DNA from: Acidobacteriota bacterium
GTDB taxonomy: Bacteria; Acidobacteriota; UBA6911; RPQK01; JADFOI01
Length of the DNA stretch: 29,379 nt
Direction of reading: 5' to 3'
Assembly (NCBI GenBank): GCA_022545645.1
Contig: JACZQQ010000007.1
Coordinates: forward strand, 1-29,379
Part shown: positions 15,093-22,577 of the stretch, one piece after another
Layout of the letters: every line of letters starts with the position of its first letter
Position numbering within the stretch: position 1 is the first letter of the stretch
Program-made: the position numbers and the translations under genes
Notes under the pieces: model-generated
The model's database searches: none
What the model was told of the DNA's origin: nothing
Seen by the model: only the letters and a program-made list of their open reading frames with translations

Positions 15093-15938
15093 TCAGGGAG
15101 CCTGCGATAAATACCGGTGGACACCCTCGATGTTCATCTTCAAGAACTCATCGTAGAAGATCCAGTTGGAGTAGGCAGGCATCTTCAGCGATTCCTGAAT
15201 TTCTTCCAGAGTTTGTCCCTGCTTCGCCCTTTCCTCGACTGCCTCGATCAGGTCGACGAAGTACCTGATGTACTCCTCGACGTGGGCTTTTGTCCCCGTT
15301 CGTCCATGCCCGGGGGCCAGAATTTCAAAATCGAGGGTGGCCAGGACCCTGAGAGCCGCCATCCAATCGTAAGGGTTGGCGCCAGACATGACTCGCCAGG
15401 GGAGCCTTCGAACACCGACGGTATCGGACATGAAGGCCACCTTGCGATCGGGAACAAAGACGATGATGTTGTCGTCGGCCTCATTGAGACCAGGGAAAAT
15501 GAGCTGGATTTCAAGATCACCCAGAAACACCGAGAGCTTGTCAGAAAAGGTCACATGAGGTGAAGCAACATCTTTCATGCGATCGGAACCCAGGTGACGG
15601 GTGATATTGGACTGAGCGATGATGATCGGATCCGATCCAAACACCGCGCCTCCCGAGACATGATCGCCGTGATGGTGGCTATAGACCAGATAGCGAATGG
15701 GAGCCTGGCTAATTTTCCTGATTTCCTGCAAGTAAGGGCCGGCTCGCTCCGCCGATTGAGGATCGGTGGCCAATATGCCGTCGTCGGTTACGACAAAAAG
15801 AGAGCGATGGATCTCGTAGGTGTACAGATACACATTTTCCGCAACCTTTTCGACCGAAACCTTCCCTTCCTGGGCGATGAGCCCTCCTACGGAAAGGCAA
15901 AGAACGACCACGAACTGAATGACTATTGTGCGTTTCAT
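15093..15938 (-). CDS. metallo-beta-lactamase-fold hydrolase, exported
   Basis: This 281-residue protein has a signal peptide (MKRTIVIQFVVVLCLSVGGL, then IAQ). It carries the MBL motif SHHHGDH (His88, His90, Asp92, His93), MSDTVG for the bridging Asp, and APGHG for the last His. The third canonical zinc-1 ligand, usually His in a PGxxHTxGD segment, falls on FPGLNEADDNIIVF here and appears to be absent. Metal binding or substrate range may therefore differ from true beta-lactamases; SoxH/quinoprotein-relay-type relatives are closer in context. A strong AAGGAGG site precedes the ATG. The gene is divergent from the DUF2911 gene across a 277-base gap. Confidence 0.88.
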   Translation of the reverse strand: MKRTIVIQFVVVLCLSVGGLIAQEGKVSVEKVAENVYLYTYEIHRSLFVVTDDGILATDPQSAERAGPYLQEIRKISQAPIRYLVYSHHHGDHVSGGAVFGSDPIIIAQSNITRHLGSDRMKDVASPHVTFSDKLSVFLGDLEIQLIFPGLNEADDNIIVFVPDRKVAFMSDTVGVRRLPWRVMSGANPYDWMAALRVLATLDFEILAPGHGRTGTKAHVEEYIRYFVDLIEAVEERAKQGQTLEEIQESLKMPAYSNWIFYDEFLKMNIEGVHRYLSQAP

Positions 15939-16221
15939 AGTTATCCTCCTTTGCGGGTGAGGTGAGCCATCACCGGTTCTTATGCCATGGAAAACCCGTA
16001 CAGCTTACTCCAACCCGTAGGAAGGCAAAAGGGGGCCAAGAAGAAAAACTTTCTGGTCCTAGCCGAAGGGAACAGGCTCCCGGCTGAGCGGGCGGTGTAA
16101 TTTTCATTGCCTTCGGCTCTCACCAGGCGTAACATTCAAAGGTTTACGGCCCTGAGGACACGAACTTGAACCTGTCGTTCTACTCGGTCCAGTAGAATCA
16201 AGATGCCAAGGAGGTATGAAG
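15939..16221. other. divergent intergenic region
   Basis: This gap separates the minus-strand metallo-hydrolase and the plus-strand DUF2911 gene, so it must contain promoters for both. It includes the minus-strand AAGGAGG of the hydrolase and the AAGGAGGT (16208-16215) of the DUF2911 gene. I see no repeat copy, hairpin or confident -35/-10 pair. Confidence 0.5.
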
Positions 16222-16842
16222 ATGAAGAGAACTCACTACGTTTTTGCACTCATTTTTCTGGCCGGGACCACACTTTACGCCCAACGAGGCTCTGAACAAC
16301 AGGGATCAGTAAGGGCGTTGGGCGGCAGCTCTTCCCCGCGGGCATCTGCCCGGGTTCTTTATTCCAATCGGGCCGACCGTAGCTTTCCAGGCCAGTTGGC
16401 CATCCATTACGGACAGCCCCAGTGGAGATCCGAGTATGAAGATCCGACCACCTTTGATCAAATGACCCAAGGACGGGTATGGCGAATGGGGAACGACTTC
16501 TGGACTGTCCTGGATACGAATTTACCGTTGAAAATCGCTGGCAGGGACATCGCCGTTGGAGCCTACTATCTGGGTGTTCATCGATCCGAGGATGGGAGCA
16601 CCTGGAGCCTGGCTTTTATGGATCCCACGAAAATTCGGCGGGCTCACCTGGACGCTTCAGAGATCGCCAAAGCGACCATCGACTTTATGGTACCCATGAC
16701 CTTTGCGATAGCAGAAGAAACCACAGATAAGCTGGACATATCGCTGGCAGCCCAAAAAGATGCGGTCGAGAATGTGACGATCAAAGTGGTGTGGGGAACC
16801 CTCCAACTGACTGCTTTGATTCAGGTGATGGGTCTGGAGTAG
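16222..16842 (+). CDS. DUF2911-domain exported protein
   Basis: The protein has 206 residues, with a signal peptide (MKRTHYVFALIFLAGTTLYA) and a DUF2911-type domain: SSPRASARVLYSNRADRSF, IHYGQPQWR, GRVWRMGNDFWTVLDTN and IAVGAYYLGVH. The function of this family is not known. I prefer the second ATG (16222): AAGGAGGT lies 6 bases before it but directly abuts the first ATG (16216). The cupin gene follows 32 bases later, so the two may be co-transcribed. The genomic setting, a string of exported enzymes, gives no specific role. Confidence 0.85.
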   Translation: MKRTHYVFALIFLAGTTLYAQRGSEQQGSVRALGGSSSPRASARVLYSNRADRSFPGQLAIHYGQPQWRSEYEDPTTFDQMTQGRVWRMGNDFWTVLDTNLPLKIAGRDIAVGAYYLGVHRSEDGSTWSLAFMDPTKIRRAHLDASEIAKATIDFMVPMTFAIAEETTDKLDISLAAQKDAVENVTIKVVWGTLQLTALIQVMGLE

Positions 16843-16874
16843 AAAGTCACTCAGGCGAGTACCCCGTCGATGAA

Positions 16875-17216
16875 ATGATCACCACAACCGACACCCTACT
16901 GAAGGAGTTGGTACCCATCAACGATGAGATCAGTACGGTGACTCCCTTGAGTTTCCCGAACTATCAGGCCGGGCTGGTGCTTTTCCAACCTCGCCAGAGA
17001 GAAGATGAGAAGTGGATCACCCATACGGATGCGGAAGTGATTGGCTATGTGTTGAAGGGCCAGGGGCGTTTGCGGCTGCAAGACGAAGAATCCAAGGTGT
17101 CCCCGGGGGTCCTTTGCCACATTTCAGCAAACACACCACATGATTTCCTGGCCGAGGGTGATGAACCACTACTCATGTTCTATGTCACCGTCAAAGTGAA
17201 CTCTGAAGCCGATTGA
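16875..17216 (+). CDS. small cupin-domain protein
   Basis: This protein of 113 residues is a single cupin beta-barrel. WITHTDAEVIGYVLKGQGRL is the first cupin motif and GVLCHISANTPHDFLAEGDEP the second, with His ligands for a metal (the THTD and TPHDF histidines) and an acidic residue between. It has no signal peptide. I chose the ATG at 16875; the frame is open from 16791 but the earlier part overlaps the DUF2911 gene, and no Shine-Dalgarno decides the matter. The role is unknown: small cupins include isomerases, dioxygenases and sensors. Confidence 0.8.
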   Translation: MITTTDTLLKELVPINDEISTVTPLSFPNYQAGLVLFQPRQREDEKWITHTDAEVIGYVLKGQGRLRLQDEESKVSPGVLCHISANTPHDFLAEGDEPLLMFYVTVKVNSEAD

Positions 17217-17230
17217 CGAGACGAGTGTCC

Positions 17231-17260
17231 CTAGCCCGGATGATGCATAATCCGGGCTAG
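17231..17260. terminator. TAGCCCGGA-family repeat forming a perfect inverted repeat, likely bidirectional terminator
   Basis: CTAGCCCGGAT (17231-17241) and ATCCGGGCTAG (17250-17260) are exact reverse complements around the loop GATGCATA. The unit is the dispersed-repeat core closed by its own inverse. It lies between the convergent cupin and alpha/beta-hydrolase genes. The right arm contains the TAG stop of the hydrolase (17257-17259). An 11-bp GC-rich stem in a convergent gap would suit 3'-end formation for both transcripts. Confidence 0.8.
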
Positions 17261-18096
17261 AGTTGCTCAATGGCCTGGGTCAGAAGACGGTTAAAGGTCT
17301 CCGGCTCCTCCATCATGATGAAGTGACCCACTTCGGGCACCACCCACACTTGAAAGGATTCAAATGAAGAGGCGAAGCTCTTCACAACTTGAAGGTTCTG
17401 TGCGTTGCTCTCTGCCTGGATCATGAACACTCGCGTCCGCAGGCGCCCCAGGGCTTCTTCAAAGTCCCTTTTCCCCCATTCGTAGATGGCGTCCATGGAA
17501 GCGCTGCCGACCTCGGGAGGGGCGGCCGACATATCGGCAACGAGCCTTTCCACCAGGTCAGGCTCAGAAGTGGGGAGGAAAAGGTTGTGGCCCACCCAGT
17601 TGCGGGTGGTTTCAACAAAATTCGTGCGGAAGGGGACCAGGAATTGTTCCCGTTGTTCGGGAGTAAACCTTGCCCACTTGTCAAAGAGAGTATCCACTCC
17701 CACCAGGGCCAAGAGGCGTTCGGGTATCCGGACAGCCGCCTCCAGGACCACCGTCCCCCCCATGGAGTGCCCGATCAAGACAACCTCATCCAGATCCAAA
17801 TCATTGACAACCGCGACCACATCCTGGGCAAAGGCTGAGATGGTCCAATCCTTACGGTTGAGACCCGACTCCCCGTGACCCGCCAGATCAAGGGTCACCA
17901 CCCTGTAGTGAGGGGAAAAATGACTCACCTGAGCCTTCCAATAGGTTTGGTCACCGGACCAGCAGTGAACGAAGAACAGAGTGGGAGTCCCACCACCCTG
18001 CACCTGGTAGTGTATCGGTACGCCGTCAGACGAGATCACACTCCCTGACGATGAAGCAGCAGGAGGATTGTTGGAGTCGGAGTGATGGGAGGACAT
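17257..18096 (-). CDS. alpha/beta-hydrolase
   Basis: This 279-residue alpha/beta-hydrolase has the oxyanion segment FFVHCWSGDQ, the nucleophile elbow LIGHSMGG with Ser111, and the catalytic His in VPEVGHFIMMEEP. The acid is probably the Asp/Glu near MIQAESNAQ. It may be an esterase, lactonase or C-C hydrolase; the substrate is unknown. It has no obvious signal peptide (the N-terminus is Ser/Asn-rich, MSSHHSDSNNPPAASSSG). It starts one base after the DoxX stop, so the two are an operon. Its TAG stop lies in a repeat arm. Confidence 0.88.
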   Translation of the reverse strand: MSSHHSDSNNPPAASSSGSVISSDGVPIHYQVQGGGTPTLFFVHCWSGDQTYWKAQVSHFSPHYRVVTLDLAGHGESGLNRKDWTISAFAQDVVAVVNDLDLDEVVLIGHSMGGTVVLEAAVRIPERLLALVGVDTLFDKWARFTPEQREQFLVPFRTNFVETTRNWVGHNLFLPTSEPDLVERLVADMSAAPPEVGSASMDAIYEWGKRDFEEALGRLRTRVFMIQAESNAQNLQVVKSFASSFESFQVWVVPEVGHFIMMEEPETFNRLLTQAIEQL

Positions 18097-18097
18097 G

Positions 18098-18589
18098 TCA
18101 GAATAGCCAGCTGCGGAAAAACTTCCTTTTCAAGATTGCGTCCACACCCAAGGCTCTTCCGGCGCCAGCCACCGCAAAGACCAACAGGCAGACGATAAAG
18201 AGACGGTTCAGGCCAAGTACTGCGCCACCCCGGGGGATACCGATGGCCAGATAGATGTTGATCATGTGGAAGGCCCCAAACAGCGACGAAACCCTCACCA
18301 GACACCCCAGCACCAGGGAGATTCCGATGGCCAGCTCCCCAAAGGCAACCAAATAGCTGAAAAAAACCGGGTGAGGGATGACCACCCCTGAGAGAAAATC
18401 CTGATGCCACAAAAATGGGTCATCCGTCACATCGGCCAACATTCGAGGCAGCGCTTCCCCGCTCAAAAATGTACCGGAGACCTTTCCCCAGGACACGCTG
18501 ATGAAGTGGTAGCCGACGAAGATCCGCACAATGGCCAGGTAGGCTAGAAAAGTCTTTTGCCGGAACTGTCTTTTCAGGCTGTCGAGCAT
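18098..18589 (-). CDS. DoxX-family membrane protein
   Basis: This 163-residue protein has about four predicted membrane segments (around ALAIVRIFVGYHFI, FFSYLVAFGELAIGISLVLG, SLFGAFHMINIYLAIGI and LFIVCLLVFAVAGAGRALG). The arrangement, with RIFVGYHFISVSWGKV near the N-terminus and AGRALGVDAILKRK at the C-terminus, is that of DoxX-like proteins. Some family members are linked to thiol or thiosulfate redox; nothing here fixes a role. It is translated just ahead of the alpha/beta-hydrolase (1-base spacing). The 210-base region to 18800 is the divergent promoter region shared with the lipoprotein amidohydrolase; I see no clear motif in it. Confidence 0.82.
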   Translation of the reverse strand: MLDSLKRQFRQKTFLAYLAIVRIFVGYHFISVSWGKVSGTFLSGEALPRMLADVTDDPFLWHQDFLSGVVIPHPVFFSYLVAFGELAIGISLVLGCLVRVSSLFGAFHMINIYLAIGIPRGGAVLGLNRLFIVCLLVFAVAGAGRALGVDAILKRKFFRSWLF

Positions 18590-18799
18590 GTACAGGCTCC
18601 TCTGGAAACGAGGCCATTATGGGTTTTCAGTTTCTAGCTGTCAACGACAGGCACCCCTTCCGCTTGATGCCGTTTCCGTTGCCTTTGACCTGCTCTGGCG
18701 TTAGGATCCTAGTTGGATTCAAGTCACTGTAGAGGGAAAGGCCAGGGTCAGACAGACCGTCTTTCTTTTAAATTTTCCGTCAACAAGGGGTACTTTGAA

Positions 18800-20092
18800 A
18801 TGAAGTGTTTAATCGCAAGACTAACCGTATGGGCGGGTGTGTTCCTGACGACTCTATTGCTCGGTTGCGGGTCGCCACCCGAAACGGCCGATCTCATCAT
18901 CACCCATGCCCGTGTGATTGATGGAACGGGAGCCGTCTATGAGGATGCCACCATCGCCATCACCGGGGAGCGCATCCAGACGATTACCGACGCAGAGACC
19001 CCGTTTAACGCAACCGTGACCATCGATGCCGGGGGCAAAACAGTGCTGCCTGGTCTGATCGATACCCATATCCATTTCGGAGTGGGAAGTGCGGTCGACG
19101 AGGAATCATTCACCGAGTTCCTCAACAATGGATTACCGGCCAACTTGCAGGAATACCTGTCCCATGGGGTCACCACCATCAAATCCACCGGGGATATCGC
19201 TGAGCCCTATCTGAAAGTCAGAGAGCAAGTTGCAGCTGGTGAAATTCAGGGCCCCCGAATATTTCTGGTGGGACCTACACTGACAGCGCTCGGTGGGCAT
19301 CCCGCGGCCACGGTTTTAAAAGATAATCCCTGGCGAAGTGCAGGAGGGTCAAGAGAATTGACTTCCGAAACTGACGCGCGAAGTATAGTGCGTCAGCTGT
19401 CCCAGTTAGGTGTAGACGCCATCAAGTTCGTTTACCAAGGCAGTACGGATGAGAACAAACCCTATCTGTGGCGCCCTGGTGTTCCTGTGCGCAAAATGAC
19501 TCCCCTGATCATGAGAGCGATCATTGATGAAAGTCATAAGCATCAGCTCCGCGTCACAGCTCACACAAATCATCTGGAGGATGCCCTGGAAGTACTCGAG
19601 GCGGGTTGCGATGGGTTGGAACATGGTGTTATGAGAACACGACTTCAGGACGAAAAGCTGGCCACCCTTTTGATAGGGCGTCAGGCATCCTATGCACCCA
19701 CCCTGTCGTTGTATCAGGCGGGTCGAACAGGATCGGAACAAGATTCCGATCGATTGGAGACGGCGATGGCGAATCTGAAACAGCTTGCCGACGCAGGGGT
19801 CCGCATCGTTCTGGGCACGGATACGCTGTCACGCGGAACCCCCCCGGGCTCCACGACCCTCAACGAACTTGAACTGATGGTCCGGGCGGGATTGAGTCCG
19901 GAACAGGCAATCCAGGCGGCAACCCGCAATGCGGCACAACACCTGGGGAAGTTGGATGAACTGGGAACTCTCGAACCGGGAAAGTTGGCCGATCTCATCA
20001 TCGTGGATGGGGATCCTCTCAAGGACATTTCAGTGATCCACAACATTGAAGTGGTCATCAAAGGCGGAAAGGTTGTTGTGGATCATCGGTAG
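18800..20092 (+). CDS. lipoprotein amidohydrolase (imidazolonepropionase-like)
   Basis: This 430-residue protein starts MKCLIARLTVWAGVFLTTLL and has the lipobox LLLGC, so it is probably anchored in a membrane. The amidohydrolase core shows LIITHARVIDGTGAVYEDA, GLIDTHIHFG (HxH), the Lys segment VDAIKFVYQG, RVTAHTNHLEDALEVLEAG, GLEHG and IVLGTDT with the metal Asp. It ends with LGTLEPGKLADLIIVDGDPL. This is the imidazolonepropionase/prolidase-like branch that includes many exported peptidases; the substrate is unknown. The ATG at 18800 has AAGGGG about 9 bases upstream, and the longer frame from 18713 lacks a signal sequence at its start. It converges with the dipeptidase gene. Confidence 0.88.
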   Translation: MKCLIARLTVWAGVFLTTLLLGCGSPPETADLIITHARVIDGTGAVYEDATIAITGERIQTITDAETPFNATVTIDAGGKTVLPGLIDTHIHFGVGSAVDEESFTEFLNNGLPANLQEYLSHGVTTIKSTGDIAEPYLKVREQVAAGEIQGPRIFLVGPTLTALGGHPAATVLKDNPWRSAGGSRELTSETDARSIVRQLSQLGVDAIKFVYQGSTDENKPYLWRPGVPVRKMTPLIMRAIIDESHKHQLRVTAHTNHLEDALEVLEAGCDGLEHGVMRTRLQDEKLATLLIGRQASYAPTLSLYQAGRTGSEQDSDRLETAMANLKQLADAGVRIVLGTDTLSRGTPPGSTTLNELELMVRAGLSPEQAIQAATRNAAQHLGKLDELGTLEPGKLADLIIVDGDPLKDISVIHNIEVVIKGGKVVVDHR

Positions 20093-20136
20093 CTTTCGTG
20101 CTCTGGGGTGTTCGTGCTTTCGTCCTAAAGGATTAC

Positions 20137-20147
20137 ATCCGGGCTAG
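20137..20147 (-). repeat. short TAGCCCGGA-family repeat in a convergent gap
   Basis: ATCCGGGCTAG is identical to the right arm of 17250-17260 and lies in the 51-base gap between convergent genes. It includes the TAG stop of the dipeptidase (20144-20146). The preceding GTGCTCTGGGGTGTTCGTGCTTTCGTCC also carries reverse-complement similarity to GCACGAAAGCAC at 4040-4051. Confidence 0.65.
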
Positions 20148-21403
20148 GAGCCTGTCCGAGCAGTCCTCACCACCTCGTCAAAGAGACGCAGCAGGTTTTC
20201 CCCCATGATTTTGGCGACATCCTCACGGCTGTATCCTCTCTTGAGAAGCGCCTGAGCGATATTCTGATACTCTCCTGCGTTTTCGATCCCCTTGATATTG
20301 GCCGGGTAGCCTCCGAAGTCGGAAGCGATTCCTACGTGGTCCACTCCTACCAGCCTGGCGATGTAGTCGATATGATCAATCAGATTGGAGAGAGGAGGAA
20401 CGTCCTCACGGCGCTGGCGACCCGTCTCTGCCCGACGCGGTTCTCTCCTGCTTTTTCGCTCCTCAATAAAATCGTAAATCTTTGTGGGGTCGCCCCGGTA
20501 CACCAGGGACTCCAGACCCACGATCGAGGAACCACGCGGTGGTCCTGACTGCCACTTGCTGGCAAATTCCTGGCTGATTGCCATAGGCAAGAAGGGAACG
20601 CAAATGACCCCTCGCATGGCCGCCAGCTTTCGAATCATTTCATCGCTCCATCCCCGCCCCAGGGCTCGAGCCGCCGAGTGAGTGGTGGCCACCGGCTGGG
20701 TGCTGACATCCATCACATCCATGATGGTTTGCTCACCTGTGTGGGACAGATCAATCAGGATCCCCAGCCGATTCATCTCGGCCACCAGCTCGCGTCCGTA
20801 CTCGGTCAAACCGTAACCCTTGCCATTGTTCTCTTTCGAGAACCCGACATCGCCGATATTGTTGCCCAACAGGTGAACCAGATTCATCTCCCTGACACCC
20901 AAGCGGTGAAACATCCGCAGCACCCCCAGGTCGCTTTCAATGGCTAGCGCTCCTTCAACCGCCAGAATGGCTGCGATCTTACCTTCCCGGCGCAGCCTCC
21001 GAACCTCCTCGCCATTGGTGGCTACACCCATCTCATCGGGGTACTTGGCGATCTCGCGGTAGAAGTGATCAAACTGCCTCAGCGCCTCTTTTACAGCCAA
21101 ATGGTTGGCTTCCTGGAATTCATCGATTGAGGTGTTAAAGAAGGAGGCCCCGAGCCCTCCCATTATGGCCGAGGGAAGTGCAAATCGGGGATCGCTAGGC
21201 TCAGCCAGGGTACCTCCCCGGTAGTAAACCGACCAGGTAGGATGCATGTGCCCATCAAAAGTCCAGAACTTCGTCTCCTCTGAGCCCTGGGCATAGAGGG
21301 GCTGCAAACCTTCCAGCCAGGGAGACAAGAGTCTCGGTTGAAGCGACAGGGCAAGACCGATCCCCACTACAAAAGTTGCCACCATTAAAAAGTGTTTTTT
21401 CAT
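20144..21403 (-). CDS. membrane dipeptidase (renal dipeptidase family, M19)
   Basis: This 419-residue zinc dipeptidase has an N-terminal signal (MKKHFLMVATFVVGIGLALS) and should act outside the cytoplasm. Metal ligands of the M19 family are visible: DGHMHP (His52, His54), the bridging Glu in AILAVEGAL, LIDLSHTG and TTHSAARALG (His), and GVDHVGIASDFGG (Asp). Family members hydrolyse dipeptides, including D-amino-acid dipeptides. A lysine/arginine-rich insert (EERKSRREPRRAETGRQRRE) sits before the last domain. Its TAG stop is supplied by a repeat. The DUF2007 gene lies 40 bases upstream on the same strand. Confidence 0.92.
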   Translation of the reverse strand: MKKHFLMVATFVVGIGLALSLQPRLLSPWLEGLQPLYAQGSEETKFWTFDGHMHPTWSVYYRGGTLAEPSDPRFALPSAIMGGLGASFFNTSIDEFQEANHLAVKEALRQFDHFYREIAKYPDEMGVATNGEEVRRLRREGKIAAILAVEGALAIESDLGVLRMFHRLGVREMNLVHLLGNNIGDVGFSKENNGKGYGLTEYGRELVAEMNRLGILIDLSHTGEQTIMDVMDVSTQPVATTHSAARALGRGWSDEMIRKLAAMRGVICVPFLPMAISQEFASKWQSGPPRGSSIVGLESLVYRGDPTKIYDFIEERKSRREPRRAETGRQRREDVPPLSNLIDHIDYIARLVGVDHVGIASDFGGYPANIKGIENAGEYQNIAQALLKRGYSREDVAKIMGENLLRLFDEVVRTARTGS

Positions 21404-21443
21404 CTGAGAACCCCCTTTTCTTCCGGATCGTTGTTCCTTTGCA

Positions 21444-21770
21444 CTACCCCTCGTCTAAATCGGCCAGAAGCGCTGTGGCTTCTCCCTCATCCTCTTGCCT
21501 GACCTGGATGTGAATCCTGAACCTGTGGACAGGAAACAGGTCATGAAGCCCCTCATTTTGGGTCAGGTACTCGATCCCGGAATCCTCCAGAAGGGATTTG
21601 GCCACCGCAATCAGTGCCGGATTTCCAGTTGCCAGCACCGTGACCAGTTCCAGGTCTGGCTGTGGCTTAGGCTGAGGTGGAAGCTCCGCAACCAAGGACC
21701 GTTGGCAATCTGCGCACTCCAGGATGCCTTCTCGATATTCGGCACGGCATTGGGGACAGAACAGGATCAT
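21444..21770 (-). CDS. zinc-ribbon plus DUF2007-like signal-transducing protein
   Basis: This 108-residue protein has an N-terminal zinc ribbon (FCPQCRAEYREG then ECADCQ, two CxxC pairs). A proline-rich linker follows, then a DUF2007-like ferredoxin-fold domain (LVTVLATGNPALIAVAKSLL, EDSGIEYLTQNEG, and RIHIQVRQEDEGEATALLAD). The family is called putative prokaryotic signal-transducing; no partner is known. It is transcribed toward the dipeptidase. Confidence 0.8.
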   Translation of the reverse strand: MILFCPQCRAEYREGILECADCQRSLVAELPPQPKPQPDLELVTVLATGNPALIAVAKSLLEDSGIEYLTQNEGLHDLFPVHRFRIHIQVRQEDEGEATALLADLDEG

Positions 21771-21908
21771 TCAGCTCAAGACTACATCTCTTGGAGTCCG
21801 GAGAAAAGGGAAGAATTTAGGCTGACCCATTGGTTTGCTTTCGAATCCCTACCGGCGTAACATTCTGGGACTTAACTTGTGGAACGAAACACTCAGGAAG
21901 GAAATCCG

Positions 21909-22517
21909 ATGATGTACCGTTACTTAAGATTTGAACTGGCTGCTGTTGTGTTGCTCACTGCAATGTTGACCGGCTGCGCTGGGGACAACCCGGCCGAAAC
22001 GGAGTCTGCTCCCGGACCCGCAGTTTCCGCCGGTCCCGCACCGGCTTCGGCTGCCGGGCTAAGATTTGAGGCTCCCGCCACCTGGATCAGTGAAGCTCCT
22101 TCTTCATCCATGCGCCTGGCGCAGTATCGACTCCCTGGTCTGGAAGGGGATCCGGAAGATGCGGAACTGGCAGTCTTTTATTTCGGAGGGCAAGGAGGAT
22201 CGGTACAGGCCAATGTGGACCGCTGGATTGGACAATTCTCCAACCCTGATGGCTCTCCGGTCACTGATCCCCAGGTTTCCGAGAGGGATGCTAACGGAAT
22301 TCCCTTGACCATTGTCGATGTGCGTGGCACCTACCACCAGTCCCAGGGGCCGATGATGGCACAGACCACGGCCAAAGAAAATTACCGGATGCTGGCTGCG
22401 GTGGCCGAGGGACCTGCGGGGCCCACTTTTTTCAAACTCACCGGACCTCAACCCACCGTGGATCATTTCGAAGAGAGCTTCAATTCTTTTTTAGACACAC
22501 TCCGGCCTGCTCAATAA
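21909..22517 (+). CDS. hypothetical lipoprotein
   Basis: This protein of 202 residues starts MMYRYLRFELAAVVLLTA and has the lipobox MLTGC, then an Ala/Pro/Ser-rich linker and a roughly 150-residue globular domain (LRFEAPATWISEAPSSSMRL to DHFEESFNSFLDTL). The domain resembles small 'predicted to bind/PsbP-like' lipoproteins in which a membrane-perturbing peptide term is estimated, but I cannot name a family. AGGAAGGAAAT precedes the ATG. The DUF5916 gene follows on the same strand after a repeat copy, so the pair could be co-transcribed. Confidence 0.8.
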   Translation: MMYRYLRFELAAVVLLTAMLTGCAGDNPAETESAPGPAVSAGPAPASAAGLRFEAPATWISEAPSSSMRLAQYRLPGLEGDPEDAELAVFYFGGQGGSVQANVDRWIGQFSNPDGSPVTDPQVSERDANGIPLTIVDVRGTYHQSQGPMMAQTTAKENYRMLAAVAEGPAGPTFFKLTGPQPTVDHFEESFNSFLDTLRPAQ

Positions 22518-22523
22518 CGGGTC

Positions 22524-22577
22524 AGCCCGGATCATGCATAAAGTCTCTACTGCACCGACGAAATCATCCGCCCTGAC
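22524..22577 (+). repeat. TAGCCCGGA-family dispersed repeat, long copy B
   Basis: This 54-base copy (47/54 identical to 13848-13901) begins 7 bases after the lipoprotein stop. Here the ATG inside the core ATGCATAAA (22534) is the only credible start of the DUF5916 gene, so bases 22534-22577 are read as its first 14-15 codons (MHKVSTAPTKSSALT). Confidence 0.88.
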
